Below, one piece after another: positions 35,057 through 42,971 of a stretch of 64,000 bases of DNA (position 1 is the stretch's first letter; the number at the start of each line of letters is the position of its first letter). The notes beneath the pieces were generated by a model. It saw nothing but the letters and a program-made list of their open reading frames with translations, was not told the DNA's origin and ran no database searches. The stretch is from Bacteroidaceae bacterium. Its GTDB lineage: Bacteria; Bacteroidota; Bacteroidia; Bacteroidales; Bacteroidaceae. The position numbers and the translations under genes were made by a program. The stretch is from contig CABIVS010000002.1 of assembly GCA_902362375.1 (NCBI GenBank), positions 394,757 to 458,756 of the forward strand, read 5' to 3'.

Positions 35057-37807
35057 CTAATATTTGGTAGAAAAAAGTTCTAATAGTTGGCTTTTGTTTA
35101 ATGGTTTTGTGAGGAATGCATTACAACCTGCCTCCATGGCACTCGCTCTGTCAGAATCGAATGCGTAAGCTGTCAAGGCGATAATCGGAATTTTGGTATT
35201 GAATTCCCTGATTTTCCGTACCGCTTCGAGTCCTCCCATGATCGGCATCTTCATATCCATGAGGATGATGTCATACTGTTCGTTACGTATCTTCTCAAGA
35301 GCTTCCACTCCATTTTTTACTCGTGTAAGATTATACTTGAAGAGAATGTGCTGCACTAAAGAAAAGTTGCTGTCATTGTCTTCGGCAATCAGTACTTTGA
35401 AAACCTTCTTATTGATATCGCTCAATGAAGGAAGTGGCGGAACGGAAACCGACGGTCCGGATATTTTTTTGTTTTCCTGGGCCATGTCAGTCCCCTGTGT
35501 ATCTGTAGTACAAGGAACCCATGCCCAAAAAGTGGAACCGATACCGGGCTTGGAAGTGAACCCGATCTTTCCTCCTGCACCTTCTATGATTGCTCTGGAA
35601 ATGGCCAGGCCGAGTCCTGTGCCTTGCGCAAATTCGTTAAGCTTCTGAAAACGTCCGAACACCCTGTCCTGCACTTCTATCGGAATACCGACACCCGAGT
35701 CCTGCACGTAGAAACGGATTCCTTCGTTTTCTATGCTATATCCCATTTTGATGAATCCCTCTTGAGTGCACTTCACCGCATTGGTGAGGAAATTCATCCA
35801 TACCTGTTTAAGACGGTTGGCATCCAGAAATATCCAGCAGTCCGCATAAGGATTATCTACGAAGACCTTTACGTCAGGATTGGTGATTTTCTGTTGAATC
35901 ATCATGTATAGTTCATTGCAGGTCTTGGACAGATTGAATTTCTCTCTCTTACGTTCGAGGATGCCTGATTCAATTTTGGAAAGGTCGAGAATATCATTAA
36001 TGAGCCGCAACAATAATTCATTGTTGGATTCGATGATATTCATGTATTCTTCTTTTTCTTCCGGATTATCGCAATGCACCATTAAGCCGGAGAAGCCGAC
36101 AATGGCATTCAGGGGTGTACGTATTTCATGGCTCATGTTGGCAAGGAATGCTGATTTGAGCCGGTCGGAAAGTTCTGCCTTCTCTTTCAGCTCTTTCAGT
36201 TCCTGTGCCATCTTTTCCCACTTCGTGTTGTTGAACTTTATGCCGGTGTAGCGGGTGACGTTTCCTTTCTTGTCTCTTTCAACCGGAATACCGGTTACTA
36301 TCAGAGTTTGCCACTCTACATCCCATTTACTTTTGGAGCGGTACTGGAAACTGAACTCTTTATCTGTCCGTTGGAGCATATGCTCGATGTATTTGCCGAT
36401 ACAGTCCAAGTCCTCCGGGTGAGCCACTTCCATGTAATCGTTCGGGGTGATGGCTCTTTCCGGATGATAATCGTTTACCGGGTCATTGAATGCTTTGAAC
36501 TGTCTGGTCATGACATCGAAATCCCAGTAAGACATTCCGATAGTCTTGAAAGTAAGTTCCATTTTGTAATTTCGTTCCTTTACTTCCTCGTCCAGTTGGT
36601 GAAGTTTGGATATATTTTGCCGGAATCCCGTGAAACGTATGTTATTGCCGTATTCGTCTTTCTCGAACGGTACGCCCAGAATATTGCAATATTGCCATGA
36701 ATTATCATATTTAGTTTGCATGCGACAGGTGAAATTGATGGTCACTTCTTTTCCCGAAAGCATGGATTGCATAGCGTCGTAGACAACAGACCGGTCGTCG
36801 GGGTGTATGACTTCCAGATACTCTGTAATGGTGAGAAGTTTGTCGCTTGCATAATCATTGATAGGATCGTGGTAAGATTCGAACTTACAGGTACGTACAT
36901 CGAAATCCCAGTGAACGATATTGCTCACCTGCATGGCAAGTTCGCGTTTGGCTATCAGTTCCTGTGTTTTCTTTACCATTTCCAGTTTCTCGGTAATGTC
37001 CAATTGCGTTCCGATAATCAATAACTTCCCCATATGTTCGGAGGACAGGCGCATTCTGCTCTCATAGTGGCGATATTGTTTTTCGGCCTCATTGTAGGCG
37101 CGTAATGTGATTTGTCCGTTTTCGATCTCCTTATTTATTAGCTGTGAGAACACGACTCTCAACTGGTCACGGTCTTGCGGATGCAATATATTTAATACTT
37201 CCTCCAGAGTCATTCCTTTTTTGACAATGGATGTTCCATACAATGAGTTGAATGTTTTTTTGCGGACATCGTATACCCAGGAAGACATATTGGCGGCTTC
37301 CATTGCCATTTCCAGATTTTTCTTGTTTTCTTCTGTCCGGAATTCTGTTTCTCTGACTGCTGTCTTGTCATTGGAGAGCAGCATATGTCCGATGATGTCT
37401 CCCGCTTTATTCCGTAAAGGAACTAACTGGACTTCGAAGATCATGCTATTTTTGTTGTAAGTAGCAAAATACTCGTCTTCATTGATGCGGTTGAAATCAT
37501 ATTCAAATTCCAGCGTCATGTTTTCCTCACCGCTTTGTATTCTGGCTTTGAGCTGGTCATCCATGTAAGGGCTGGAAAACAGGTTGACGACACCTACGAC
37601 TGCACTCCGGTCGCTGACTCCGTACATTTTCAATGCGTGATCATTGATGAAACGTAAAATTCCGTCTGTATCATACATTTCTATGCTTATCGGTATATGG
37701 GCATATATACCTTCCGCAAACAGAATTTGTTCGTGCATCAATTCAGTTATTCCTTGTTCAAAGATTGTCTGGCTGTTTTCACTGGGAAGAATCTCCTTTT
37801 CATTCAT
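35057..37807 (-). CDS. PAS-rich soluble hybrid histidine kinase
   Basis: 916 residues. No transmembrane segment is visible, so it is cytoplasmic. Order: four PAS-type domains (about 25-150, 160-270, 280-400, 405-530), a short coiled coil near 535-550, HisKA with phospho-acceptor His in FLANMSHEIRTPLNAIVGFS (near 558), HATPase (NRLKQVWMNFLTNAVKC near 660, GTGLGLAISRAIIEGAGG near 725), and a receiver domain with the phospho-acceptor Asp in IILMDMKMPIMGG (near 848). No separate response regulator adjoins it. The signal is unknown. Confidence 0.93.
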   Translation of the reverse strand: MNEKEILPSENSQTIFEQGITELMHEQILFAEGIYAHIPISIEMYDTDGILRFINDHALKMYGVSDRSAVVGVVNLFSSPYMDDQLKARIQSGEENMTLEFEYDFNRINEDEYFATYNKNSMIFEVQLVPLRNKAGDIIGHMLLSNDKTAVRETEFRTEENKKNLEMAMEAANMSSWVYDVRKKTFNSLYGTSIVKKGMTLEEVLNILHPQDRDQLRVVFSQLINKEIENGQITLRAYNEAEKQYRHYESRMRLSSEHMGKLLIIGTQLDITEKLEMVKKTQELIAKRELAMQVSNIVHWDFDVRTCKFESYHDPINDYASDKLLTITEYLEVIHPDDRSVVYDAMQSMLSGKEVTINFTCRMQTKYDNSWQYCNILGVPFEKDEYGNNIRFTGFRQNISKLHQLDEEVKERNYKMELTFKTIGMSYWDFDVMTRQFKAFNDPVNDYHPERAITPNDYMEVAHPEDLDCIGKYIEHMLQRTDKEFSFQYRSKSKWDVEWQTLIVTGIPVERDKKGNVTRYTGIKFNNTKWEKMAQELKELKEKAELSDRLKSAFLANMSHEIRTPLNAIVGFSGLMVHCDNPEEKEEYMNIIESNNELLLRLINDILDLSKIESGILERKREKFNLSKTCNELYMMIQQKITNPDVKVFVDNPYADCWIFLDANRLKQVWMNFLTNAVKCTQEGFIKMGYSIENEGIRFYVQDSGVGIPIEVQDRVFGRFQKLNEFAQGTGLGLAISRAIIEGAGGKIGFTSKPGIGSTFWAWVPCTTDTQGTDMAQENKKISGPSVSVPPLPSLSDINKKVFKVLIAEDNDSNFSLVQHILFKYNLTRVKNGVEALEKIRNEQYDIILMDMKMPIMGGLEAVRKIREFNTKIPIIALTAYAFDSDRASAMEAGCNAFLTKPLNKSQLLELFSTKY

Positions 37808-37906
37808 TTTTATTGTTATTTATTTTTGTCTGTCGAATCAAATGGGTAATTGGGTTGTAGAGTGTATGTACATCGTTTCTTAACCACTGTAGCATGCTTC
37901 TATATA

Positions 37907-37914
37907 CAAATGTA
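37907..37914 (-). promoter_or_regulatory. -7 promoter element for the hybrid kinase
   Basis: TACATTTG on the minus strand, with about 100 nt of leader before the ATG at 37807. Confidence 0.5.
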
Positions 37915-38216
37915 ATAAAAATAATAAGAAAAAAGGAATTAATGAACGGAAAAGCTGAAGTTATGAACGATTGCTTTTGTGCCCAATTTTATAGATATAT
38001 TTCCTGTTTACTAACATATCTCTTGGATTACGGTATAATTGTGGAAAAAAGAAAGGGAATCTGCCGCTTAGTGTTTTTTATGAATGATATTTTTTTGTGG
38101 ATAATTTTAGAATTTAGGCTTGTATGCAGATAGTACGCACGTTGATACGTACATGAAATATAGAATTTGAAAGAATTTGTTTATAGCGGGGGAGAGAATG
38201 GTTGTACATGGTTTTA
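37915..38216. other. AT-rich intergenic region with no supported gene
   Basis: About 300 bp upstream of the hybrid kinase. A 79-codon open frame (37894-38133) has no family resemblance or clear ribosome site, so I treat it as chance. Nothing else is seen up to the terminator. Confidence 0.5.
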
Positions 38217-38256
38217 TATAAACTTTCAGAGATAAATGTATCTCTGAAAGTTTATA
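38217..38256 (-). terminator. Perfect 18-bp hairpin ending the zinc-ribbon operon
   Basis: tataaactttcagagata (38217-38234) and its exact reverse complement (38239-38256) around aatg. Placed 12 nt after the stop of the zinc-ribbon gene. Confidence 0.85.
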
Positions 38257-38267
38257 TTTATTACATT

Positions 38268-38534
38268 TTATTTCCACCTCTTCAACTGTGGAAAGTACTC
38301 CTTCATCGCTTTCCGTGCTTCCTCCACCGTGTATTTTACTTTCGAATCTTTATTGAACCCGTTAAGAAAATTTAGATTATGTTCGATCATCTCGTCCATG
38401 GTGCACTCTTTCGTGAAATGTCCGTCCGCATAGCAATAGTGGCAATAATCTTCGTTCTTGCTACCATTTGCTTCTTTTCCAAAAGTTGAGTCGTCTATCG
38501 GCATACCGCAACTTTGACAAAATTTTTGTTCCAT
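38268..38534 (-). CDS. Putative zinc-ribbon protein (PF12674 type)
   Basis: 88 residues. FCQSCGMPID near residue 5 (CxxC) and EDYCHYCYADGHF near residue 28 (CxxC) form the zinc ribbon; the C-terminus VEEARKAMKEYFPQLKRWK is the usual tail of this family. Role unknown, sometimes listed as a regulator. Last gene of a three-gene unit with the SDR and YgbA-like genes (gaps of 20 and 20 nt). Confidence 0.88.
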   Translation of the reverse strand: MEQKFCQSCGMPIDDSTFGKEANGSKNEDYCHYCYADGHFTKECTMDEMIEHNLNFLNGFNKDSKVKYTVEEARKAMKEYFPQLKRWK

Positions 38535-38554
38535 TTTTTAGTTAGATTATAAGT

Positions 38555-39280
38555 TTATGTTACAGGCAATCGTTTCCACATCCAGCGGGGAATCATTTTC
38601 CAGAAAAAGACCAGTATCCGGTAGCGCCAGTCGATCACCACTATCCGTTGTTTCCGCTCCAGTGACCAGGCAATGTGGCGTCCCACTTTGGCTGCGTCCA
38701 TCAACATCGGATAATGTTTTCCGTCATTCAGCAAATCGGTGGCAACAAATCCGGGACGGATATCGGTAAAACGGATATTTAGTTTTTGTAAATATGAAAG
38801 TTGTTCGAGAGCATCTATGTAAGTGTTCTGGAAACGTTTGGTGGCAGAGTAGGCAGGAGCCACCCCAAGCCCTTTCGTTCCCGCGATGGAGCTGATGACT
38901 GCCAGGTGACCGCCTCCGTTTTTCCTGAAATAGATGAAAGCGGTATCTACCATGCGGATAAATCCCTCAACATTGGTGTATGCCGTGTTCAGTTCCACCT
39001 CCATATTTAGCTCCGTATTCTGGAAACCGATGCCCGAACTAAGAAGAAACAAATCCATGCCGCCCACCTTGTCGATGAGCATATTCAATTTCTCGCCTGC
39101 ATCTTCCTGTGTTACGTCCAACGCTTGAATCTGAATCTGATCCGGTGCTGCCCGTTGCAGGTTTTCGAGAGCGGATTGCCGTCTGCCGGCTACTCCGATT
39201 TGCCATCCATCCAGTAGCAGACATTTTGCAACTTCTTGTCCGATGCCGGAGGTAGCGCCAATGATAATGGCTTTTTTCAT
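38555..39280 (-). CDS. Short-chain dehydrogenase/reductase
   Basis: 241 residues, classical SDR. Nucleotide motif GATSGIGQEVA at residues 8-18 (TGxxxGIG type), catalytic Ser in ISSIAGTKG near residue 130 and the YxxxK pair in PAYSATKRF near residue 142. VSDIRPGFV-type strand is present as DIRPGFVATDL near residue 174. Substrate cannot be told. Middle gene of the operon 39600-38268. Confidence 0.92.
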   Translation of the reverse strand: MKKAIIIGATSGIGQEVAKCLLLDGWQIGVAGRRQSALENLQRAAPDQIQIQALDVTQEDAGEKLNMLIDKVGGMDLFLLSSGIGFQNTELNMEVELNTAYTNVEGFIRMVDTAFIYFRKNGGGHLAVISSIAGTKGLGVAPAYSATKRFQNTYIDALEQLSYLQKLNIRFTDIRPGFVATDLLNDGKHYPMLMDAAKVGRHIAWSLERKQRIVVIDWRYRILVFFWKMIPRWMWKRLPVT

Positions 39281-39300
39281 TACTGATTTTTTTTAGTAAG

Positions 39301-39600
39301 TTATAGGTTCAATAAATGTCGTATGGCCTGCCAGGGTGCATAAAGCAACATCCTCGGTCCGGAGAAACGCATCACTTGCCGCATTCGTTCGCGCATGGCA
39401 GGCTTGTAGCAATGTACGGTGCATTCCTTGCACGCACCCTTTTTCTCTCCAAACGGACAATGGTCGAGACGGGCATGGGCATAGCGAAGCAACTCTTCAC
39501 AGTCGGCACAAAGAACTGTATTTTTTTCTTTTTTCCGGCAATAGAGGCGGATCATCAATTCTACTGTTTTCTTTTCACGTTCAATGTGTGATGCTGTCAT
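39301..39600 (-). CDS. Nitrous oxide-stimulated promoter family protein (YgbA-like)
   Basis: 99 residues from the ATG at 39600 (an upstream in-frame ATG at 39678 lies before the promoter). REKKTVELMIRLYCRKKE, then LCADCEELLRYAHARLDHCP and the cysteine set CKECTVHCYKPAMRERMRQV match PF11756. The E. coli homologue YgbA is linked to nitrosative stress; the cysteines suggest metal binding. First gene of the operon; -7 element at 39627-39634. Confidence 0.9.
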   Translation of the reverse strand: MTASHIEREKKTVELMIRLYCRKKEKNTVLCADCEELLRYAHARLDHCPFGEKKGACKECTVHCYKPAMRERMRQVMRFSGPRMLLYAPWQAIRHLLNL

Positions 39601-39626
39601 CTCTTTCTTTTTACACTTTGAAGTGA

Positions 39627-39634
39627 CAAAGATA
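39627..39634 (-). promoter_or_regulatory. -7 promoter element of the ygbA-SDR-zinc ribbon operon
   Basis: TATCTTTG on the minus strand, 26 nt before the ATG at 39600. Confidence 0.55.
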
Positions 39635-39849
39635 GCGAAGATTATGCAGAAATACAGGCGTATTCTGTTAAAATACACCTTCTTCTTTTTTCTATTTTGA
39701 AAATCACCCTTTCATTTTGGTAGGGTATTTAGAGATTACTTTTTCATAATGAAAAAAATATTGCATTGATTATAAGTGAATTATCAGCATCCTTTTCATT
39801 TTGGCATACTCTTGGCTATGAGGGGAGCATACAAGATAATTCATGAGTT

Positions 39850-41202
39850 ATGGAAGAGTACATTTCAGATAACAGTCTGTATATTCGGAGTAAGAATAAT
39901 AGCATGATCAACCGGAAGATGATAGGGCGTGTGCTGGGTATGTTGCTATTCATCGAATTGGGGATGTTTTTACTTTGTGCCGGAGTGTCTTTTACCTTTT
40001 TCGGCATGCTTCCTTTTTATTTCAGCGGAAGCATTGATACGATAACCAATGCTTTTTTCGAAACCATGTCCGGGTTTACCACCACAGGAGCCACCATTCT
40101 TGATGATATTGAATCCCTTTCCCACGGTATGCTTTTCTGGCGAAGCCTGACGCAATGGATCGGTGGTTTGGGGATTGTGTTTTTCACGATTGCCATTCTT
40201 CCTATCTTTACCACCGGAGGAGTGCAACTCTTCTCTGCTGAATCTACGGGAGTGACACACGATCGTACCCATCCGAAAATCAATGTTATGGCCAAGTGGT
40301 TATGGACTATTTATCTGGTACTGACTATTTCGGAAACTGTTTTATTGATGTTTGGGGGCATGAGCTTGTTTGATGCCGTTTGCCAGTCGTTTGCCACTAC
40401 TGCTACGGGAGGATATTCTACGAAGCAGAACAGTATTTCTTACTGGAATTCTCCGTATATAGAATATGTGGTGGCTATCTTTATGATTGTTTCCAGTATC
40501 AACTTCTCTTTGTTTCTGATGTGTTTGAAAGGAAAAGTCAGTCGTTTGTTCAAAGATGAAGAGTTGCACTGGTTCCTGGCGTCGGTGGGTATTTTGACTT
40601 TCCTTATCACATTGGCACTTGTCTTTCAAAATCATTACGACTGGGAGCTGGCTTTCCGGAAAGCATTGTTCCAAGTGTCTACGGTGCATACTTCCTGCGG
40701 TTTTGCTACGGACGATTATAATATGTGGCCTCCTTTCACGTGGTTGTTATTGTTTATTGCGATGCTTTCGGGAGGATGTACGGGGTCTACCAGTGGAGGT
40801 ATCAAGAATATGCGGTTGCTGATTGTGGCACGTGCCATCCGGAATGAGTTCAAGCATCTGCTCCATCCGAATGCCGTGCTTCCCGTTCGTATCAATAAGC
40901 AGACGGTGTCTTCTTCTATCGTAACTACCGTACTGATTTTCTTTGCTTTTTATTTGGTCCTGATCCTGATTGGGTGGACGGTTCTCTTGTTTTTGGGAGT
41001 TGGCTTTACCGAGTCCGTCAGTACGGTTATTTCGAGTATAGGCAATGTCGGTCCGGGATTGGGAACTTGCGGACCTGCATTTTCATGGAATTCTTTACCT
41101 GATCCGGCAAAGTGGATACTCTCTTTTCTGATGCTGGTGGGACGTCTGGAGCTGTTTAGCGTACTCCTGTTGTTTTATCCGGGATTCTGGAAGAATAGAT
41201 AA
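39850..41202 (+). CDS. trkH: TrkH-family potassium transporter, N-terminal region shortened
   Basis: 450 residues from 39850 (MINRKM at 39904 is another possible start). Pore motifs of the repeated M1-P-M2 units: SGFTTTGATIL near 75, ATTATGGYS near 185, VSTVHTSCGFAT near 278 and SSIGNVGPGLG near 398, so all four filter regions are present. The usual D0 region after the first helix is not: CAGVSF near residue 46 runs straight into TFFGMLPFYFSG, where family members normally have about 50-60 further residues (a second helix and loop). No trkA lies nearby. Potassium uptake is the family role; activity of this form is uncertain. Confidence 0.85.
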   Translation: MEEYISDNSLYIRSKNNSMINRKMIGRVLGMLLFIELGMFLLCAGVSFTFFGMLPFYFSGSIDTITNAFFETMSGFTTTGATILDDIESLSHGMLFWRSLTQWIGGLGIVFFTIAILPIFTTGGVQLFSAESTGVTHDRTHPKINVMAKWLWTIYLVLTISETVLLMFGGMSLFDAVCQSFATTATGGYSTKQNSISYWNSPYIEYVVAIFMIVSSINFSLFLMCLKGKVSRLFKDEELHWFLASVGILTFLITLALVFQNHYDWELAFRKALFQVSTVHTSCGFATDDYNMWPPFTWLLLFIAMLSGGCTGSTSGGIKNMRLLIVARAIRNEFKHLLHPNAVLPVRINKQTVSSSIVTTVLIFFAFYLVLILIGWTVLLFLGVGFTESVSTVISSIGNVGPGLGTCGPAFSWNSLPDPAKWILSFLMLVGRLELFSVLLLFYPGFWKNR

Positions 41203-41268
41203 ACAGTAAATCATGGGCGGGCTTCTTAAACTTCTTAGAAAGAGCTTGTTGTTGACGGAAACAATCTG

Positions 41269-41276
41269 TATCTTTG
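41269..41276 (+). promoter_or_regulatory. -7 promoter element, leaderless geometry (68-aa gene)
   Basis: TATCTTTG followed by CGGC and then the ATG at 41281, only 4 nt on. Confidence 0.6.
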
Positions 41277-41280
41277 CGGC

Positions 41281-41487
41281 ATGAAAAAGTTATTGTGTCC
41301 GCAATGCAAGATTGCAGCTATGTATGTGAAGAATGGACAAGGTGAAAGGCTGCTGGTTTATGTGCTCGAAGATGGTGAAGTGGTTCCCAAATATCCGGAA
41401 GATTCGGTGGAGGGATTCGATTTGACAGAAGTCTTCTGCTTGGGATGCTCGTGGCATGGTTCACCTAAACGGTTGGTGAAACGATAG
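41281..41487 (+). CDS. Small zinc-ribbon-like hypothetical protein, 68 aa
   Basis: 68 residues. CPQCK at residues 6-10 and CLGCSWHGSPK at 53-63 give two CxxC pairs, a likely zinc ribbon; the middle is acidic (LEDGEVVPKYPEDSVEGFDL). I know no named family. The start codon lies 4 nt from a good -7 element, so the mRNA is probably leaderless. Found between trkH and a MATE gene with its own promoter. Confidence 0.75.
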   Translation: MKKLLCPQCKIAAMYVKNGQGERLLVYVLEDGEVVPKYPEDSVEGFDLTEVFCLGCSWHGSPKRLVKR

Positions 41488-41577
41488 ACCGGGGTATTCA
41501 TACTCTCATACTCATTTATTGATTTATGTCAACTAAAAGAGGAACGCAAATCGAGAACTAATTCCTTGAATTTTCCG

Positions 41578-41585
41578 TATCTTTG
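41578..41585 (+). promoter_or_regulatory. -7 promoter element for the MATE gene
   Basis: TATCTTTG, 24 nt before the ATG at 41610; it excludes the earlier TTG at 41583 as a start. Confidence 0.55.
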
Positions 41586-41609
41586 CGCCCAATTTTGGAA
41601 CATAGACGT

Positions 41610-42971
41610 ATGGCAACTTCTAAAGAAATGACGGCAGGGCCGGCATTACCTCTCATTTTAAAGTTCACATTGCCGCTTTTACTCGGCAATCTCTTACAAC
41701 AAACGTATTCGCTTGTTGATGCTGCAATTGTAGGAAAGTTTTTGGGAATTAACGCGTTAGCTTCTGTGGGAGCCAGTACATCGGTTGTTTTCCTGATTCT
41801 CGGATTCTGTAATGGATGTTGCGGAGGTTTCGGGATTCCCGTTGCGCAGAAGTTTGGTGCACGAGATTACAGTACGATGCGCAGTTACGTTTCCGTCAGT
41901 TTGAAGCTGGCAGCAGGGATGTCTGTGGTCATTGCTCTTGTTACCAGTCTCTTTTGTGCGGACATACTCCGAATCATGCGCACACCGGAGAATATTTTCG
42001 AAGGAGCTTATGCTTATTTGCTTGTAACGTTTATCGGTGTTCCTTTCACTTTCTTCTATAATCTTCTTTCAAGCATCATCCGTGCGTTGGGAGACAGTAA
42101 GACGCCTTTCTGGTTTTTGCTGTTTGCTGCTGTTCTGAATATCATTCTTGACTTGTTCTGTATTCTGGTACTCGGCTGGGGAGTGGCGGGAGCTGCCATT
42201 GCTACTGTCTTTTCGCAGGGGCTGTCGGCTGTCCTTTGTTATATTTATATGTACCGGAAGTTTGAAATATTGCAGGGTAGTCCGAAAGAACGCCGGTTTC
42301 AGGCGAAACTGGCAAAGACATTGCTTTACATCGGTGTGCCTATGGGATTACAGTTCTCTATCACGGCTATCGGCAGTATCATGCTTCAGAGTGCGAATAA
42401 TGCGTTGGGAACGGCGTGTGTGGCTGCTTTTACATCTGCCATGCGAATCAAAATGTTCTTTATCTGTACGTTCGAAAGTCTGGGAATTGCGATGGCTACA
42501 TATAGCGGACAGAATTATGGGGCGGGGAAACCGGAACGTATCTGGTTGGGAATCAAGGCGAGTGCTTTGATGATGATCGTTTATGCGGCATTTACGTTCG
42601 TTCTTCTGATGGTGGGAGCCAGATATTTCGCGTTGATCTTTGTAGATCCGTCAGAAACGGAAATTCTGTTGGATACCGAGCTATTCCTGCATATCTCCTG
42701 TATGTTCTTCCCGATGCTTGGATTGTTGTGCATCCTGCGCTACACGATTCAGGGAGTGGGATATACCAATCTTGCCATGTTTTCGGGAGTGGCGGAGATG
42801 ATTGCGCGTATTCTTGTCAGCATTTACGCTGTGCCTGCATTCGGCTTTGTTGCTGTCTGCTACGGTGATCCGATGGCTTGGATAGCGGCAGACTTGTTCC
42901 TCGTGCCGGCATTTATCTACGTTTATCGCAGGTTGAAAAAGCAGGTGTTCACAAGCACGGTTGCAGCTTAG
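41610..42971 (+). CDS. MATE-family multidrug/cation efflux transporter
   Basis: 453 residues, about 12 membrane helices. PLILKFTLPLLLGNLLQQTY near residue 15 is the typical first helix; DAAIVGKFLGINALASVGAS and GIPVAQKFGARDY follow; the second half repeats the pattern (QFSITAIGSIMLQSANNALG, TYSGQNYGAGKPERI). Exports organic cations or drugs with sodium or proton exchange; substrate unknown. Its 3' end overlaps the convergent pseudouridine synthase gene by 4 bp. Confidence 0.94.
   Translation: MATSKEMTAGPALPLILKFTLPLLLGNLLQQTYSLVDAAIVGKFLGINALASVGASTSVVFLILGFCNGCCGGFGIPVAQKFGARDYSTMRSYVSVSLKLAAGMSVVIALVTSLFCADILRIMRTPENIFEGAYAYLLVTFIGVPFTFFYNLLSSIIRALGDSKTPFWFLLFAAVLNIILDLFCILVLGWGVAGAAIATVFSQGLSAVLCYIYMYRKFEILQGSPKERRFQAKLAKTLLYIGVPMGLQFSITAIGSIMLQSANNALGTACVAAFTSAMRIKMFFICTFESLGIAMATYSGQNYGAGKPERIWLGIKASALMMIVYAAFTFVLLMVGARYFALIFVDPSETEILLDTELFLHISCMFFPMLGLLCILRYTIQGVGYTNLAMFSGVAEMIARILVSIYAVPAFGFVAVCYGDPMAWIAADLFLVPAFIYVYRRLKKQVFTSTVAA

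Noticed and set aside
37894..38133. 79-codon open frame upstream of the hybrid kinase
   Set aside because: No ribosome site, odd composition (Cys/Tyr/Ile rich), overlaps the kinase promoter region.
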